Shown piece after piece: positions 43,495 to 55,310 of a stretch of DNA of 64,000 bases (position 1 is the first letter of the stretch; the number at the start of each line of letters is the position of its first letter). The DNA comes from Agrypnia vestita (Eukaryota; Arthropoda; Insecta; Trichoptera; Phryganeidae), in NCBI GenBank assembly GCA_016648135.1, contig JADDOH010002630.1:1-64000 (forward strand), written 5' to 3'. A program made the position numbers and the translations under genes. The notes below the pieces were generated by a model. It was not told the DNA's origin. It was given only the letters and a program-made list of their open reading frames with translations, and searched no databases.

Positions 43495-45410
43495 TGTTAA
43501 CTCGTGGCGTCTGCTTGCTTGCTTGCCGGCTTGCCGGGTGAAAAAAATTTGTATCGATTTTTAACCCTTTTCCCGTGATCCAATCGAGCTGAAACTTTGC
43601 AAGCAGACTCCTAGTGACGATCAAGAAGATCTGTCAAATTTTCGTTAAAAAAATAAATAATTATAGTATAATTTCGGATTTTTAGAAATTTTAATGGTTT
43701 TTTCAAATTGGAATCATTACCAAAGTTTGATTTCTAGCAACGGCGGCCCGATAACGTCGCGGAATATTTTCTAAATTTGAATTACTCCGTCGGTATACGT
43801 AATAGGTACTTCACTAAGAATTTCGAAAATCTAAATTGACTGAGAAATGTTTTTAGAATTTAATCTTCAAAGCATGAAGTGCCTTATCAAAGCTCAAAAC
43901 ATTTGACATTTTAGAAATATATTAAATTACTGTAAGTTTAGTGTTATGTTATATGCTTTAATTTGTCTTTAATTATTGTTATATTTTACAAAGAAAGCGA
44001 GTATAATAAAAACTTGGTTTTTATGGGTTACTTTTTTTTTACATTTAAATATATTTTTCATGTACATTTATGTGTATTATATATTTAGTGTTTGAATGTA
44101 GTGCGATCATATAAGAATATGTAAATAAATAAATAATTGATTTAATGGATCTACAGGTTCAGGTCATCGTTTATAAAATGGATTTTTTATATGAGTGAGT
44201 TTTTGAACGATGATAAGGTATATGCAAGAATATCGGCATCAATGTTACGGTCAGCACAATGCATAATATTATATGTGCGACAACCTTGTGATGGGAGAAA
44301 TTAACTTAAACTTTGTACTACATGTACACATACACACAACATATAACATGAGTTTTTTATTACTACAGGTCCTCTCAAAACTATAATGGTAATAAATAAG
44401 TCATACTGTGTGTGAAGCACAAAGTTTAAATAAAAATTATATTTTAAATTAAATCATTACTGTTATTATCTTTGGTTGGGCCAGCGCCATATCGTTAATG
44501 CATAAGCTATCCAGAAGAAGTATTGTACCCAGATGTGCGCCTGAATCATAAAGATGTGGTGTTATTTATGTGTTTCTAAGATATGCCACGAGGTTGATAG
44601 GTTGATAAAAAACCTCTTGAGGTCGCACTTTCTAAGTGAAACGCCTTTCCGTTTTTAATATTTTTATATTTTCATCTTAATTTGTTTTACCTACTCACAT
44701 TTCGAATTATATTTATTATTCTTGAACGAGTGGATACTTCAATAAAAATATGCGCTCTAATAAAAAGATCTTACGATTAATGATCTTCATTGTACTGTAC
44801 ATCTTAGCTTTTTGAGATTTTTGACTTCTTCCTGAATGGCTGTCTCATTTTATCTCTTCCTATTGTTTCATGTTCGTACTTTCTGCTGAAGTTTTTCTAG
44901 GGAGGATTTAAAAAAATAAAAACAATGACTTTGAAAAGTATTGTCTGTTTGAAGCTCGTCATATTGAGTTTTTTCAACATTGCAATGATCAGAAAAAAGA
45001 TATAATTTTAAATAACAAGGATAAGGAATTAAAAAATGAAAAAATCGGGCATTTATCAATTAAATTGTACTATAGGATTGTAACTATTTTTACATAAGAA
45101 AAACAGCAATATTATTATTATCAATAATAATTTTTCGAAATTTGCAAACCACCTAATAGATTCTAATCACTCTTTTAATATAAATACCGGTTTCAAAATT
45201 TTACATAGTACTAGGGGTTTGGATAATCTAGAAATATAAGAAATTAGGAAAAGAAAATTAAATTTTATAAATAATCAAATAAACTTTGTTAACAGTCCTC
45301 TCTTAAACCCTTTCACATTATAATTACCTTGAACTTGCGAAATGGTAACTACGCCCCCTCCAATCCCCTTCCACCTTAACTAAATCTGTATATATTTAAT
45401 CATTAATTTC

Positions 45411-45437
45411 CTGAAGGAGGGAGCATCGCTCCTGAAA
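45411..45437 (+). other. CTGA..GAAAC motif
   Basis: CTGAAGGAGG, GAGC-ATC-GCTC, CTGAAACATG. The core is diverged (no GA after CTGA), but the layout matches the other motifs of this kind. Confidence 0.2.
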
Positions 45438-46934
45438 CATGTTGAATTTTTTAAAACATAATTTAAGTGTGGCCAATACAAATTTTTAATTATTATATTA
45501 TACCTAGGTACATATAATTTCTTCTCAATATTGTTACCTTTATCTCGCAATTTCGTAGTAGATATCTACTAGTAATTTTTTCCTTCTTGACTATCCAAAA
45601 ATTAAAAGGTTCTGTAGTATTTTATATGAGGAACAATAATAGTTATACGAGTAGGTATGTGATTTGAATTGAATAAAATTATATAATTTAGAAATAATTT
45701 TAAGACATTTTTAACATTCTGTTAATAAGAATGATCTTGAATTATGGTATAAATCATTACCATCATAAGTTTTCATGGCCGTCAGACGATAATACAATTT
45801 ATTGTTGGTTTATTCTGCCTCTGTAGAGTTTTTGTCGTAGCCGAGGACCGCGGAAATATAACTAAGAAAGCTAAAAAGAGACTATTTTCTATTATAAAGG
45901 TTTTTAAATTAATAGTTTTTGGAAAGAAACGTAAAAGTCTTTTGTACTGATTCAATACGTTTTTAGTCATCGCCGACAATAGGCAATATAATAAGGCTTA
46001 GCCACACAAATAGGCTTCGTAGGGACGCACCTGGGTCAGCTGGGTCATAAATAAAAGTAAAAAACGTTTCCTTATCATCTTATTCAGAGGGGAGTCGTTG
46101 GCCGAATAAAATTTATTGCCAAAAGAATTTCTCAACTTCTTTTTCTCCGAATATGCCAATATTTTCCCCAACAATCGAAAGCAGCGGTCTGACGTCACTA
46201 AGCGACTTCTTGTTCAACAAGATTAGGTCATTTTATCTGTTAAAAGCTTAATGACCGTCAGATACGACGTGCTTGAATTTTGTGGTGCAAAAAAATTGTT
46301 CCAATACGTTTTCGGTTGTCTAAATTTTGTCATAATAAATCTATTTTTCCGTCATTAATTTACAGTTATAATGTTTATTACTGGTATTCTTATTCCAATA
46401 GAAAATTAATTGTATGTGCAAATTATATTGTCACATGTGTGGCTGTGGGAGGCTAATAAAAATAATAAGCGATTTATTAATTATTCAATGTACAAAGTCA
46501 CTTAACACGAATTAAACTTAACGTTATTCTTTAATCTACATCTATAATAATTCACAATATATCACTTCGTCCATGAATACTTTATTGTCGCTAACACGTA
46601 TTTTTCGCTCGTAGAATATTAAATTTTTGCACACAGCGCACTGGTTTACTTCGCTACTTAGGTAGGTATTTCGCTCGATTATTTCAAATTATTTATCGCT
46701 TCGATTATATATATGTACAAAATCACACAATGAGGTTTTCCTGTCTCTGTCACTTCAAATCGTCCGTCAAAAAGTTCTTGAGTAATTACTGTGATATTTG
46801 GCAATGTTTCAGTGATAGAAAGTGTATCATTGTCGCAATTTAATACATTTTCATAGAATTCAGTAGTTTTTAATCGTAACTGTTGTAATAAACATGTTTC
46901 TTGAATCGAAATACCTTTCCATTGATTAAATAAA

Positions 46935-47235
46935 TCGCTACACGCGCGCGCAGAGCACGTGCGAATTACCGCCGATTTTGAAGCGTCGCGCCGCTGATCT
47001 ATTATCGCCGGGAGATTTTTCTCTTCCCAGGACGGTAAACCCGCATTATTTGTATCCGCGAGTTTTGAGTGGTCGGTGCGCGTCTATTCCCGGCTATTTC
47101 TGATCCCCCCGAGAATAATTTCTGTCATCCCGCCGCGTAGGTACGGGAAGAGTCGCTCCTCTGGAAATACTCGCGGGCGAGCGCTCTGCGGACTACGAAG
47201 TGCGCCGGTTTGTTGGTCGACCGTCAATATTGACA
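46935..47235 (+). promoter_or_regulatory. CpG-rich block, candidate internal Dys promoter
   Basis: Markedly GC- and CpG-rich for this intron (CGCGCGCGCAGAGCACGTGC, GCGTCGCGCCGCTG, CGCGGGCGAGCGCTCTGCGG). No TATA box; TCAGTT, an arthropod initiator, occurs about 130 bp downstream. Dystrophin genes commonly use internal promoters for short isoforms. Weak evidence; it could be a degraded GC-rich repeat. Confidence 0.25.
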
Positions 47236-47550
47236 GCCGAATCGTTTGTTTTGGTGCCGGTCCTTGGGACTGTTGCGGATTTCTTGATTTTTTCGTTTTC
47301 AAACCGAATTCGTGTGATTTGGGTTTAAATCAAGTGAAAATTTGACATTTTCGTCATCCAGTTTTTCAGTTTATTAAGTTAGAGTTTTCTGGGATATTCT
47401 GCCGTGTGTATACGACTTTTTGGCCGATGTTTCGGATCTCATTGCAGGGTCCATATTATTGTTGCTGTGAGTGTTGATGTATCGGCTTTCAAAACCGTGT
47501 CGAAGCAGTTCTACCTTCGATTTTATTTTTCTTTCTACGATACTCTGACA

Positions 47551-49090
47551 TGCGGCTAGACCGCCTGTCTACTGCTACAAGTGCATCACCTGAACACTTT
47601 TACTAAATACCTTATTATAATAAACATCGTAAAATTGTATTATTTTATTGTACATGAATGTGGTAAATTTAACTATCTAATCTAAATAAAATAATTTCGT
47701 TGTTTGTCTGCGGCCAGACCGCCTGTCTACTGCTACAAGTGCATCACCTCAACACTTTTACTAAATACCTTATTATAATAAACATCGTAAAATTGTATTA
47801 TTTTATTGTACATGAATGTGGTAAATTTAACTATCTAATCTAAATAAAATAATTTCGTTGTTTGTCTGCGGCCAGACCGCCTGTCTACTGCTACAAGTGC
47901 ATCACCTGAACACTTTTACTAAATACCTTATTATAATAAACATCGTAAAATTGTATTATTTTATTGTACATGAATGTGGTAAATTTAACTATCTAATCTA
48001 AATAAAATAATTTCGTTGTTTGTCTGCGGCCGGACCGCCTGTCTACTGCTACAAGTGCATCACCTCAACACTTTTACTAAATACCTTATTATAATAAACA
48101 TCGTAAAATTGTATTATTTTATTGTACATGAATGTGGTAAATTTAACTATCTAATCTAAATAAAATAATTTCGTTGTTTGTCTGCGGCTAGACCGCCTGT
48201 CTACTGCTACAAGTGCATCACCTGAACACTTTTACTAAATACCTTATTATAATAAACATCGTAAAATTGTATTATTTTATTGTACATGAATGTGGTAAAT
48301 TTAACTATCTAATCTAAATAAATAATTTCGTTGTTTGTCTGCGGCTAGACCGCCTGTCTACTGCTACAAGAACAACACTTTTACCCTTTATTATAATCAT
48401 CGTAAAATGTGTATTTTTTACTAAATGTAAAATTGTATTATTTTATTGTACATGAATGTGGTAAATTTAACTATCTAATCTAAATAAAATAATTTCGTTG
48501 TTTGTCTGCGGCGACCGCCTGTCTACTGCTACAAGTGCATCACCTGAACACTTTTACTAAATACCTTATTATAATAAACATCGTAAAATTGTATTATTTT
48601 ATTGTACATGAATGTGGTAAATTTAACTATCTAATCTAAATAAAATAATTTCGTTGTTTGTCTGCGGCCAGACCGCCTGTCTACTGCTACAAGTGCATCA
48701 CCTCAACACTTTTACTAAATACCTTATTATAATAAACATCGTAAAATTGTATTATTTTATTGTACATGAATGTGGTAAATTTAACTATCTAATCTAAATA
48801 CAATAATTTCGTTGTTTGTCTGCGGCCAGACCGCCTGTCTACTGCTACAAGTGCATCACCTGAACACTTTTACTAAATACCTTATTATAATAAACATCGT
48901 AAAATTGTATTATTTCATTGTACATGAATGTGGTAAATTTAACTATCTAATCTAAATGAAATAATTTCGTTGTTTGTCTGCGGCCAGACCGCCTGTCTAC
49001 TGCTACAAGTGCATCACCTCAACACTTTTACTAAATACCTTATTATAATAAACATCGTAAAATTGTATTATTTTATTGTACATGAATTTT
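47551..49090. repeat. 158-bp satellite, about 10 monomers
   Basis: Tandem units starting at about 47560, 47718, 47876, 48034, 48192, 48349, 48514, 48672, 48830 and 48988. Each carries ACCGCCTGTCTACTGCTACA, ATTATAATAAACATCGTAAA and CTATCTAATCT. The sixth unit is rearranged (165 bp). Monomers differ by only a few bases. The last unit breaks off at 49090. Confidence 0.97.
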
Positions 49091-49194
49091 GGAAACGTAA
49101 AAAGTCTAGCAAAAAATCCTCTAAACATTTTATTTTGATATTTAAATAGTTCAAAACTAAGAGTCCCGCCTTTTTCTAGGGTGGCAAAATTAGC

Positions 49195-49506
49195 TATCTA
49201 ATCTAATTACAATAATTTCGTTGTTTGTCTGTCCCGTAAGTCCGTAACTTCCTGGAATTCACGGCTAAAAAACGAAATTACACGTTCGAACCTCGAACGG
49301 GGGAGGGGGTAGCAGCGCTGCGACTAGACCACCGCTTCTCCGTGACCCATCAAAAATATATTATATGCACTTCACGTGACTTAGCTAAGATGCGAACCAT
49401 TAATTTACGCCTCCTACGTTCGAAATTCAAGCCTATTTATTATGTTTAAATAAATAAATAATACTTTAATTATGTTCCGTGATTTTTCACGGGTGCACGG
49501 CTATTA
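49195..49506 (+). mobile_element. Helitron-like fragment adjoining the satellite
   Basis: Begins with CTATCTAATCTAATTACAAT and TTCGTTGTTTGTCTGTCCCG, the first part of which is the same as the end of every satellite monomer, and ends with a hairpin CGTGATTTTTCACG plus GGTGCACGGCTATT, resembling a mutated Helitron 3' end (CTAGT expected). Confidence 0.45.
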
Positions 49507-50660
49507 ATAATATTAAAACATAAAATAATGTTTATTTATATACGAATCATTTATTAGGTGTTTAGGTCAACGCTGTCTGCAACTCGAAAGCAATGCTTGG
49601 CCAATCTGTGTTTGTAACTAAAAGGCATTAAGTCCAGTATCGTGCTCATATGAGCCGAAGCTGCGGATGAGAGGGTTTTTTTTTTAAATGGAAAGGTTGT
49701 GGAATTTTTATTTATTTCAGTACTAATAAATCAGCGTTTATTGGATAAAAGACAATTAATTGCTTATTACATACACACATAATACATATAAACATAGAAT
49801 AATGTGTGGCATACCTCTTGGCCACTATCTACCTCACTAGATATATAAAAATACCTGTTCTGCGATAGGTAGCCTTTTTTATTATTTAACTATCTTAAAT
49901 CTATACCTTATATTAATTTTGTAAGAGACTAGGAACATACAGTAAAAATCAAGACTAAAAAATTTAAAAATATATAAAGTATAATGCGAGATGCAAGAAA
50001 AAATGGAAATAAATGTAAACGGTAATTTTAGATTTTATATCAAAACTTTATATGGATCCACAAAAAATGGCAAACTGAAATAAAAAAAAAGAATAAAGAG
50101 GATTTAAAACAAGGTACAAGAAAGAACGTAATTTGGTAAAAAGATAAATAAAAAAAAACACAAAAAAATCACAAGCTGGAATATAATATAATACAGTAAA
50201 TAAAATAAAATATGTGAAAGTAATTACAGTATAAAGTAAAAATCTATAAAATATGATACAGTAAAACATGTATATTTTTGATAAGTTTGTTCTGTATAAC
50301 TTGTATCTGTGCGTGTTCTGCTTTCGACACACAGAAAGGTAGTGGTGTACACACGGCACGAAAACCAGAAGATGACTCAGAAAACCATACCCAGAAGGTT
50401 CATATTGGCCGTAAAAACTTTTTTATCTTAGATCGTTTTTGAGCATTCTAAATAATCAGTAATTTTAAATTCAAGAAATCATGTCTGAATTCAAAACTTA
50501 CTTCAGTGAAATTACCACCACCCAACAGTACTATTCGGTTCGTATAATTGAATTTTAATCAGTTTCATCTATTTTTACAATTTGCGAATTTCGTTTGTAT
50601 TTATGATCTTACATTCAGCCGTATCGTGAACTAATCAATATTGCTATTTATCTATATATT

Positions 50661-50841
50661 TTGACAGTTATCTATAACATTGTAACGCCGCCATTTTTGA
50701 CGTTTTAAGTTTGACAGGGTTTAAATTAATAAATTCATTTAATCAGAAATCTTTCTAAATTATTGAATTTATTAATTTCAAACCTGTCAACCTTAAAACG
50801 TCAAAATTGGCGGCATTACAATGTTATACAATAACTGTCAA
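50661..50841. repeat. 181-bp palindromic element before exon 25
   Basis: Arms of about 87 bp: TTGACAGTTATCTATAACAT, CGCCGCCATTTTTGACGTTT on the left; AAACGTCAAAATTGGCGGCA, ATGTTATACAATAACTGTCAA-type end on the right. The centre is near 50750. It ends 104 bp before exon 25. Confidence 0.85.
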
Positions 50842-50945
50842 GATACAGAAATAGCAATATTGTTTAGGTCAGAATATGGCCGATTGTTAGATATTTGTTC
50901 TCCTTAAACCCTCGAAAGCCTTTAACACTAACAATGTTCGATCAG

Positions 50946-51056
50946 GCTCGCGAGGAAGAACTCTCTACGAAACGCAAGGACATGGAGCTGTTACGGAAGA
51001 ACAAGCAACTTCCTAAAAACGAGCAGGTGACCAGCGTGCAAGCTCAAATGGAAAAG
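50946..51056 (+). CDS. Dys: Dystrophin exon 25: spectrin repeat 18, helix B
   Basis: 111 bp, phase 0 at both ends, donor GAAAAG|GTATTC. The acceptor TTCGATCAG has a poor pyrimidine tract but a good branch site CACTAAC upstream. Encodes AREEELSTKRKDMELLRKNK and TSVQAQMEK. It continues the exon 24 helix without interruption and aligns with vertebrate repeat-19 region VKE.E..VQAKQ..VEEIL. An upstream in-frame acceptor at 50868 would insert a Pro-rich, non-helical stretch, so I preferred 50946. The repeat number (18 or 19) is uncertain. Confidence 0.85.
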
Positions 51057-51696
51057 GTATTCTCTCAATCTTTTTTTTAATCTTCACGTATACTAATCCC
51101 TATTTTTATTGCCTTTAATACAAATTTGAATTTAATACAATTTTCAATGAAACGCTACTATTCTCTTTTTATGTACTACCTATGTTTTGTTTTTTATGAA
51201 TTATTTGTAGTTTATATTCTGAATTCTAATTAAAATGTTGCAAGTAAGCAAAATATGATGAAGGAGTAACACCGGAAACGAAATGTATCTCTGCGTAATG
51301 TACGCCATGTAATAAAAAGTTCCTATTTTGTACAGTGCAGTGTTTTCATTTAATTTTGAATAGAAAATATTCTACATTATTTTCGAGCCATAACGTAGGA
51401 TAACATTAAATACTTGGGTAGGGTCTAGTAGTTGAATGACCGCCCTCCTTTATATTTAATCTAAATCCAGATGTCTACGACATACATATATATTTTTAAT
51501 AATTCTGTGTACATTTTTATATAACCCTGCCTAACCAAGAGATCAGAGTTATTAATGTTTAATGTTTTGTCAAGTGTTTCGTTTTTTAGGTTGGTTATTA
51601 ATCTTTATACATTTATTAAATATTTCTATTAAAAGTTAGACGATATATAGTCATTTTCGCGTGTTCTTCAATCGATTTGTATGATTTTTATTTCAG
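51057..51696 (+). other. Dys: Dys intron, nothing recognised
   Basis: 640 bp GT-AG intron, AT-rich. TTTAATTTTGAATAGAAAAT (51351-51370) recalls a piece of foldback family 2 but is too short to call. Confidence 0.75.
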
Positions 51697-51873
51697 GCTT
51701 CTACGAATTTAGCCGGACACAAAGAGTACATTAATTCTAAGCTGGCCGCTCTCAACAAATACGGCGCACGATTGGACTCTGTCATATCCTGGGTCATGGA
51801 GACGAAGACCAGGATCAATATTTCCAAAGAATTACCCCCTAAGGAGAAGAAGAAGGTCATCGACAACATTATG
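51697..51873 (+). CDS. Dys: Dystrophin exon 26: spectrin repeat 19, helix A
   Basis: 177 bp, phase 0 at both ends. Acceptor TTATTTCAG, donor ATTATG|GTAATA. Encodes INSKLAALNKYGARLDSVIS, WVMETKTRINISKELPPK and KVIDNIM. Amphipathic with the conserved Trp of helix A. Confidence 0.92.
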
Positions 51874-52223
51874 GTAATAATTTATCCTAATTATTTACTT
51901 TGTGTTAGCATATGGACTAAACAGCATAAACCTGGCATTGTGTAAATGATCCTGAAAATTGACTTTTTGGTAGGTACTTACTAATTGTTTAAGGGCAGCT
52001 TTTATGACTCCACCTCAACCCAGCATTTCGTGGTTAATGTCTACCTACATAGTCTTTTTGATCTGTTTCTATATTAAATTTCCTACACAAAATTGGATTT
52101 GGAATCTGTTTCTCTGTTACAATAATCCCTTAATTGAGTAGTGTAAAAATCAAGTGTTTTATCACCCAATACGATCTAGGACAATATGATCTTAAGACTC
52201 TTCTAATATCCGAGGTATTGCAG
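51874..52223 (+). other. Dys: Dys intron, nothing recognised
   Basis: 350 bp GT-AG intron; no repeats supported. Confidence 0.8.
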
Positions 52224-52710
52224 GTCCAGGTGCGCGACCGCGAGACCGACGTGAACGAGGTGCTGGAGAACTTCACCAACATCGAGAAGGAGTGCGAGGG
52301 CGCCAAGCAGGCCGTGTCCGCGGAGCTGCGCGAGAAGATCGCCAAGCTGCGCGAGGACTGGGCATGCGTGCGCGCGCGCGGCGAGACCACCCCCGATAAC
52401 CGCGAAACGGCGCGCCGGGCGGCCGGGCCCGTCGAGCGCGTGCTCGTGGCGCCCGTCACCACCAAGCTCATGGTGGAGAAGGTTGTCGTGACGCCGGTGA
52501 CGCCCAACAGGGAGGCCGCCGCGACGCCGGCCGAGACGAAGCCGGGGGCGCGGGCGCCGGTCCCCCGGGAGCGCATCGTGCCGGTGACCCTCGAGGGAAC
52601 CCCCGAGAGGGACGTCGCGCCGGAGCCCGCCTCCCCGAGGAGGCTCTCCGAGAAGTCTGTGACGCCGCTTTCGAGATTCTCCGAGGATGCCTTCAAGTCT
52701 CCGGAATCAG
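52224..52710 (+). CDS. Dys: Dystrophin exon 27: end of spectrin repeat 19 and hinge 3-like linker
   Basis: 487 bp. Acceptor GTATTGCAG, donor GAATCAG|GTAAGA; leaves with one base, so more exons must follow. The first 50 codons are helical (VLENFTNIEKECEGAKQ, then LREDWACVRARGE with the helix C Trp). The rest, from about residue 57 to 162, is a Pro/Val/Thr/Arg linker (VERVLVAPVTTKLMVEKVVV, VPVTLEGTPERDVAPEP, SEKSVTPLSRFSEDAFKSPE) in the position of vertebrate hinge 3, which is also Thr/Val/Pro rich. Codons are strongly GC-ending, unlike all other exons here. Many SP/TP sites. Confidence 0.9.
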
Positions 52711-53289
52711 GTAAGATCGTCTTCTTATAATCGGGCAATCTGCCCTTAAAGAGCGATTTGTGAACAGGTCACATAATTTTATTATGGCATGCTAAGAGCC
52801 GGTTGTATCAACTTGGATTCTAGTTGGTTTAAACTGATAATCTCCTTAAAGACTCAATTTTTAACATGTGTCATCTAAATAGTTTATATTCAATGTTTAG
52901 ACATTGAAGTATAGTAAGTAAGAATCCATAAAACAATACTCCGATCCAAAACCTAACCACCTTTTCACCTAACCTGTGTGATATTATTATCTGGGCGGTC
53001 GATTTCAAGACTGAGCGAGCTATTTTATGTAGGTATCCAACGCACTAACTGTATTACGGATTTGCACCGCCTAGGCAGTCTCCAAAATTAATAAGAAAAA
53101 TGAATACAAAATGCCAAAGGACATAAGAAAGGAGGTTTCTTTCTTACTTTTAAACATTTAGATTAATACTAAAAATTATAATAAACCCATCACTGATATA
53201 AAAGTTTATGTTGGACACAACTAATACTTTTATGGTGAACGAGTCGAACTCCGTACAGGAATATACACGAGTCTTCTTCTCTTCTTCTT

Positions 53290-53790
53290 CTTGGCTTCAT
53301 CCCAACTCACTGCCGTCGTCGTCGACTGTTGGAGTCAGCTCTCTTCATCTTAAGGTTATACGTTCTTCTGTCCTGGATAACGTCACCCAATCCGTGCCAC
53401 TGCATCTGACCATCCCTTTGCACCACTGATGAATTTATCGGTATTCTTCTGGATGTAATTTGGATGAGATCGCCTGGTTAACAATGTGATCGGGTGCTCT
53501 GCGTCCAACGTGGTCATACTATCCCAATCGCCTTTCCTTCATCTTGCTATTGATGTTTGTGACGTCCAGACTTCCGCGAATTTTTTATTTTGTCTCCGAG
53601 GGACACTCCACATGACCAACTCAGCATGCGCATTTCAGTTGTTCATAGCTACCTATTGTAGGTGCCGTACATAGTCCAGCATTCGGAGCCGTAAAGGAGG
53701 GCGGGTCTGACATTTGTGTGGTATACTTTCCTTTTTAATTTTAATGTCATTTTTGGGTCACGTAGGACTCCCGTCATGCGTCTAAACATC
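53290..53790 (-). pseudogene. Decayed LINE (RTE-like) RT C-terminus
   Basis: Minus strand gives, over several frames with stops, VRPALLYGSECWTMYGTYNR, then EMRMLSWSCGVSLGDKIKNS and further down a WHGLGDVIQDRRTYN tail. LLYGSECW followed by E.RML.W.CG is the classic region after the RT domain of insect RTE-type LINEs. Confidence 0.75.
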
Positions 53791-54042
53791 ATCTATATCA
53801 CATACATAAGTCTGAATCTACATAATATGTAGGATTAATCAATTCTGTTTTTGCCATGTGGGTATTACGATAAATAGAATCGCAAATAAAAATTCAAATC
53901 TTTTTCATGTATAAATAAAAGTAATCAACACACCCTTTTAAATAACGCATCCTAAGAGTACTGGCCCGATACTGACGAAATAATCAAATTTAAGACCGGG
54001 GGGTATTTTTCACCCCTTCGCACTGCACAGCGGGGTCTCCGG

Positions 54043-54070
54043 TATAAATAGACCCAATTATCCACATTCA
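54043..54070 (+). promoter_or_regulatory. TATA box with initiator-like site, candidate internal promoter
   Basis: TATAAATAG (54043-54051) is a full-consensus TATA box, with an initiator-like TTCAAT whose A lies 27 bases downstream. The block 53990-54200 is more GC-rich than its surroundings. A 37-codon ORF starts at ATG 54119. The location just after the hinge 3 exon would suit a short dystrophin isoform. No splice donor of quality follows the ORF, so this is speculative. Confidence 0.3.
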
Positions 54071-55113
54071 ATTATAGCGGTGCAGTGAATACAGATTTGA
54101 CATTCGTCCAAATCTCTTATGGGGTTTTCTACGCTTGATTGCGATCCGAGGGTTAATTGGAGTATTACTAACCGCCCAAGGGCCTGGCTCCATTATTTTA
54201 TGGACATCCCCTGTTCAGTTTTAGAACACTAATTGTTAATCAAGTCTCGTTTAGTTTATCAAACAATATAATGGTTCTTTTATTATACATCGATATTAAT
54301 TTTGTTGTTTCTTTCAAAAACATCTCATAATTTGAGAAATTAATTGCTTTGATTTTTATCCACTTATCTTTTGCCGATCTAGAAATATGTATTGCTTTTA
54401 ATTATTTTAATAATAATTTATACTACCATCAATTTTACCTACGTGATTCATCTAAGCGTATCCTTTCAAGTGATTCATCTTATTTATTTTATCAGAGATT
54501 ACGTTCTAAAATTGCACAAATACATTGTCACGTGACTGTAGAAACGGAAATAATTTCACGTTATCGAAGATTTTAGAGCACTCTGGACATTTTACACTAA
54601 ATTAGAAAGTACTAAAAGAGTCTAGAATAAACTACGAGAGTCGCGAATCGCCTGTAAACCCGAAAATGTATTAAACGGGAACGACGCCATCGAGATGCAT
54701 AGTTCGTTGTAACTTTTAACTCAGCAATTCTACAAACGCGAAACCAGAGATAAGAAGCGAAGCGGCGATTCAGTGTGGCTAGCTAAATATCTTAAAAGAG
54801 TACCTATGGTGCGTTCAACAGTGAATAAGTGCGACCACAGAGTGAGAATACTTTGAAAAGACGAGTATAAAGTGTTACGCGGACGAGTAATTAGTGCGAA
54901 CTTGTGTGAATTAAAGAGCAGTGCTCCAGTTATTTTAGTGATAAATAAAAACTCACGGTGGTAACTATTTATTTTTGCGACACGATAAACGATAGATTTT
55001 ATACAAAAACGTGGAAAACGCAATAATCGATGGTTTATACGAAAGAGTACTATAATCCAAGTGGATCTGTATGTGACTCTTAGTGATTTATTTAATTTGT
55101 TTTAATCAATTGT

Positions 55114-55310
55114 TGAGTAGCTTGTTGGTCTTGTGGTTAGGACACTGGCCTCGTGATCCAAAGGTTGCGGGTTCGATCCTCACTCCAGACTAGCAAGTTA
55201 GTCCTATTTTCATAGTACAAGCGCTTAGCTTAGTTTGAAAATAGTAAGAATATTGATGTGACACGTATTCCGTGTTCACATCTCTATTTTTTTAAAAAAA
55301 AAAAAAAAAA
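55114..55310 (+). mobile_element. tRNA-derived SINE family A, copy 2
   Basis: GAGTAGCTTGTTGGTCTTGT head, B-box GCGGGTTCGATCCTC, body ending CACGTATTCCGTGTTCACAT and a 17-base A tail. Confidence 0.9.

Larger units (their letters stand above)
32217..50945 (+). other. Dys: 18.7 kb Dys intron rich in mobile elements
   Basis: Bounded by phase-0 exons 24 and 25. Holds the features listed separately from 32615 to 50841. Stretches where I see nothing definite: 32217-32610, 34387-34555, 35864-36560, 38560-39690, 40060-41470, 41900-42200, 43640-46930 except a CTGA-GAAAC motif at 45411, and 49510-50660. Of these, 39120-39650 is unusually GC-rich and non-repetitive for an intron. Confidence 0.75.

Noticed and set aside
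47084..47345. Short ORFs in the CpG-rich block as coding exons
   Set aside because: About 70-90 codons on both strands, no recognisable domain, expected by chance in GC-rich DNA.
50868..50945. A longer exon 25 starting at 50868
   Set aside because: The frame is open, but it would insert a Pro-rich, non-helical stretch into the middle of a spectrin helix; the 50946 acceptor restores the helix.
5943..52710. Nesprin (MSP-300), spectrin or spectraplakin instead of dystrophin
   Set aside because: All have spectrin repeats, but the VNSL..VVVVD motif, the repeat-16 W..VNK.YKDR end, KSEVE.VIK.GR in repeat 11 and hinge positions follow dystrophin/utrophin order.
52130..52738. A 200-codon open frame on the minus strand across exon 27
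   Set aside because: It is the mirror of a GC-rich plus-strand exon, where stop codons are rare on both strands; it has no family resemblance and the plus exon has correct splice sites and phases.
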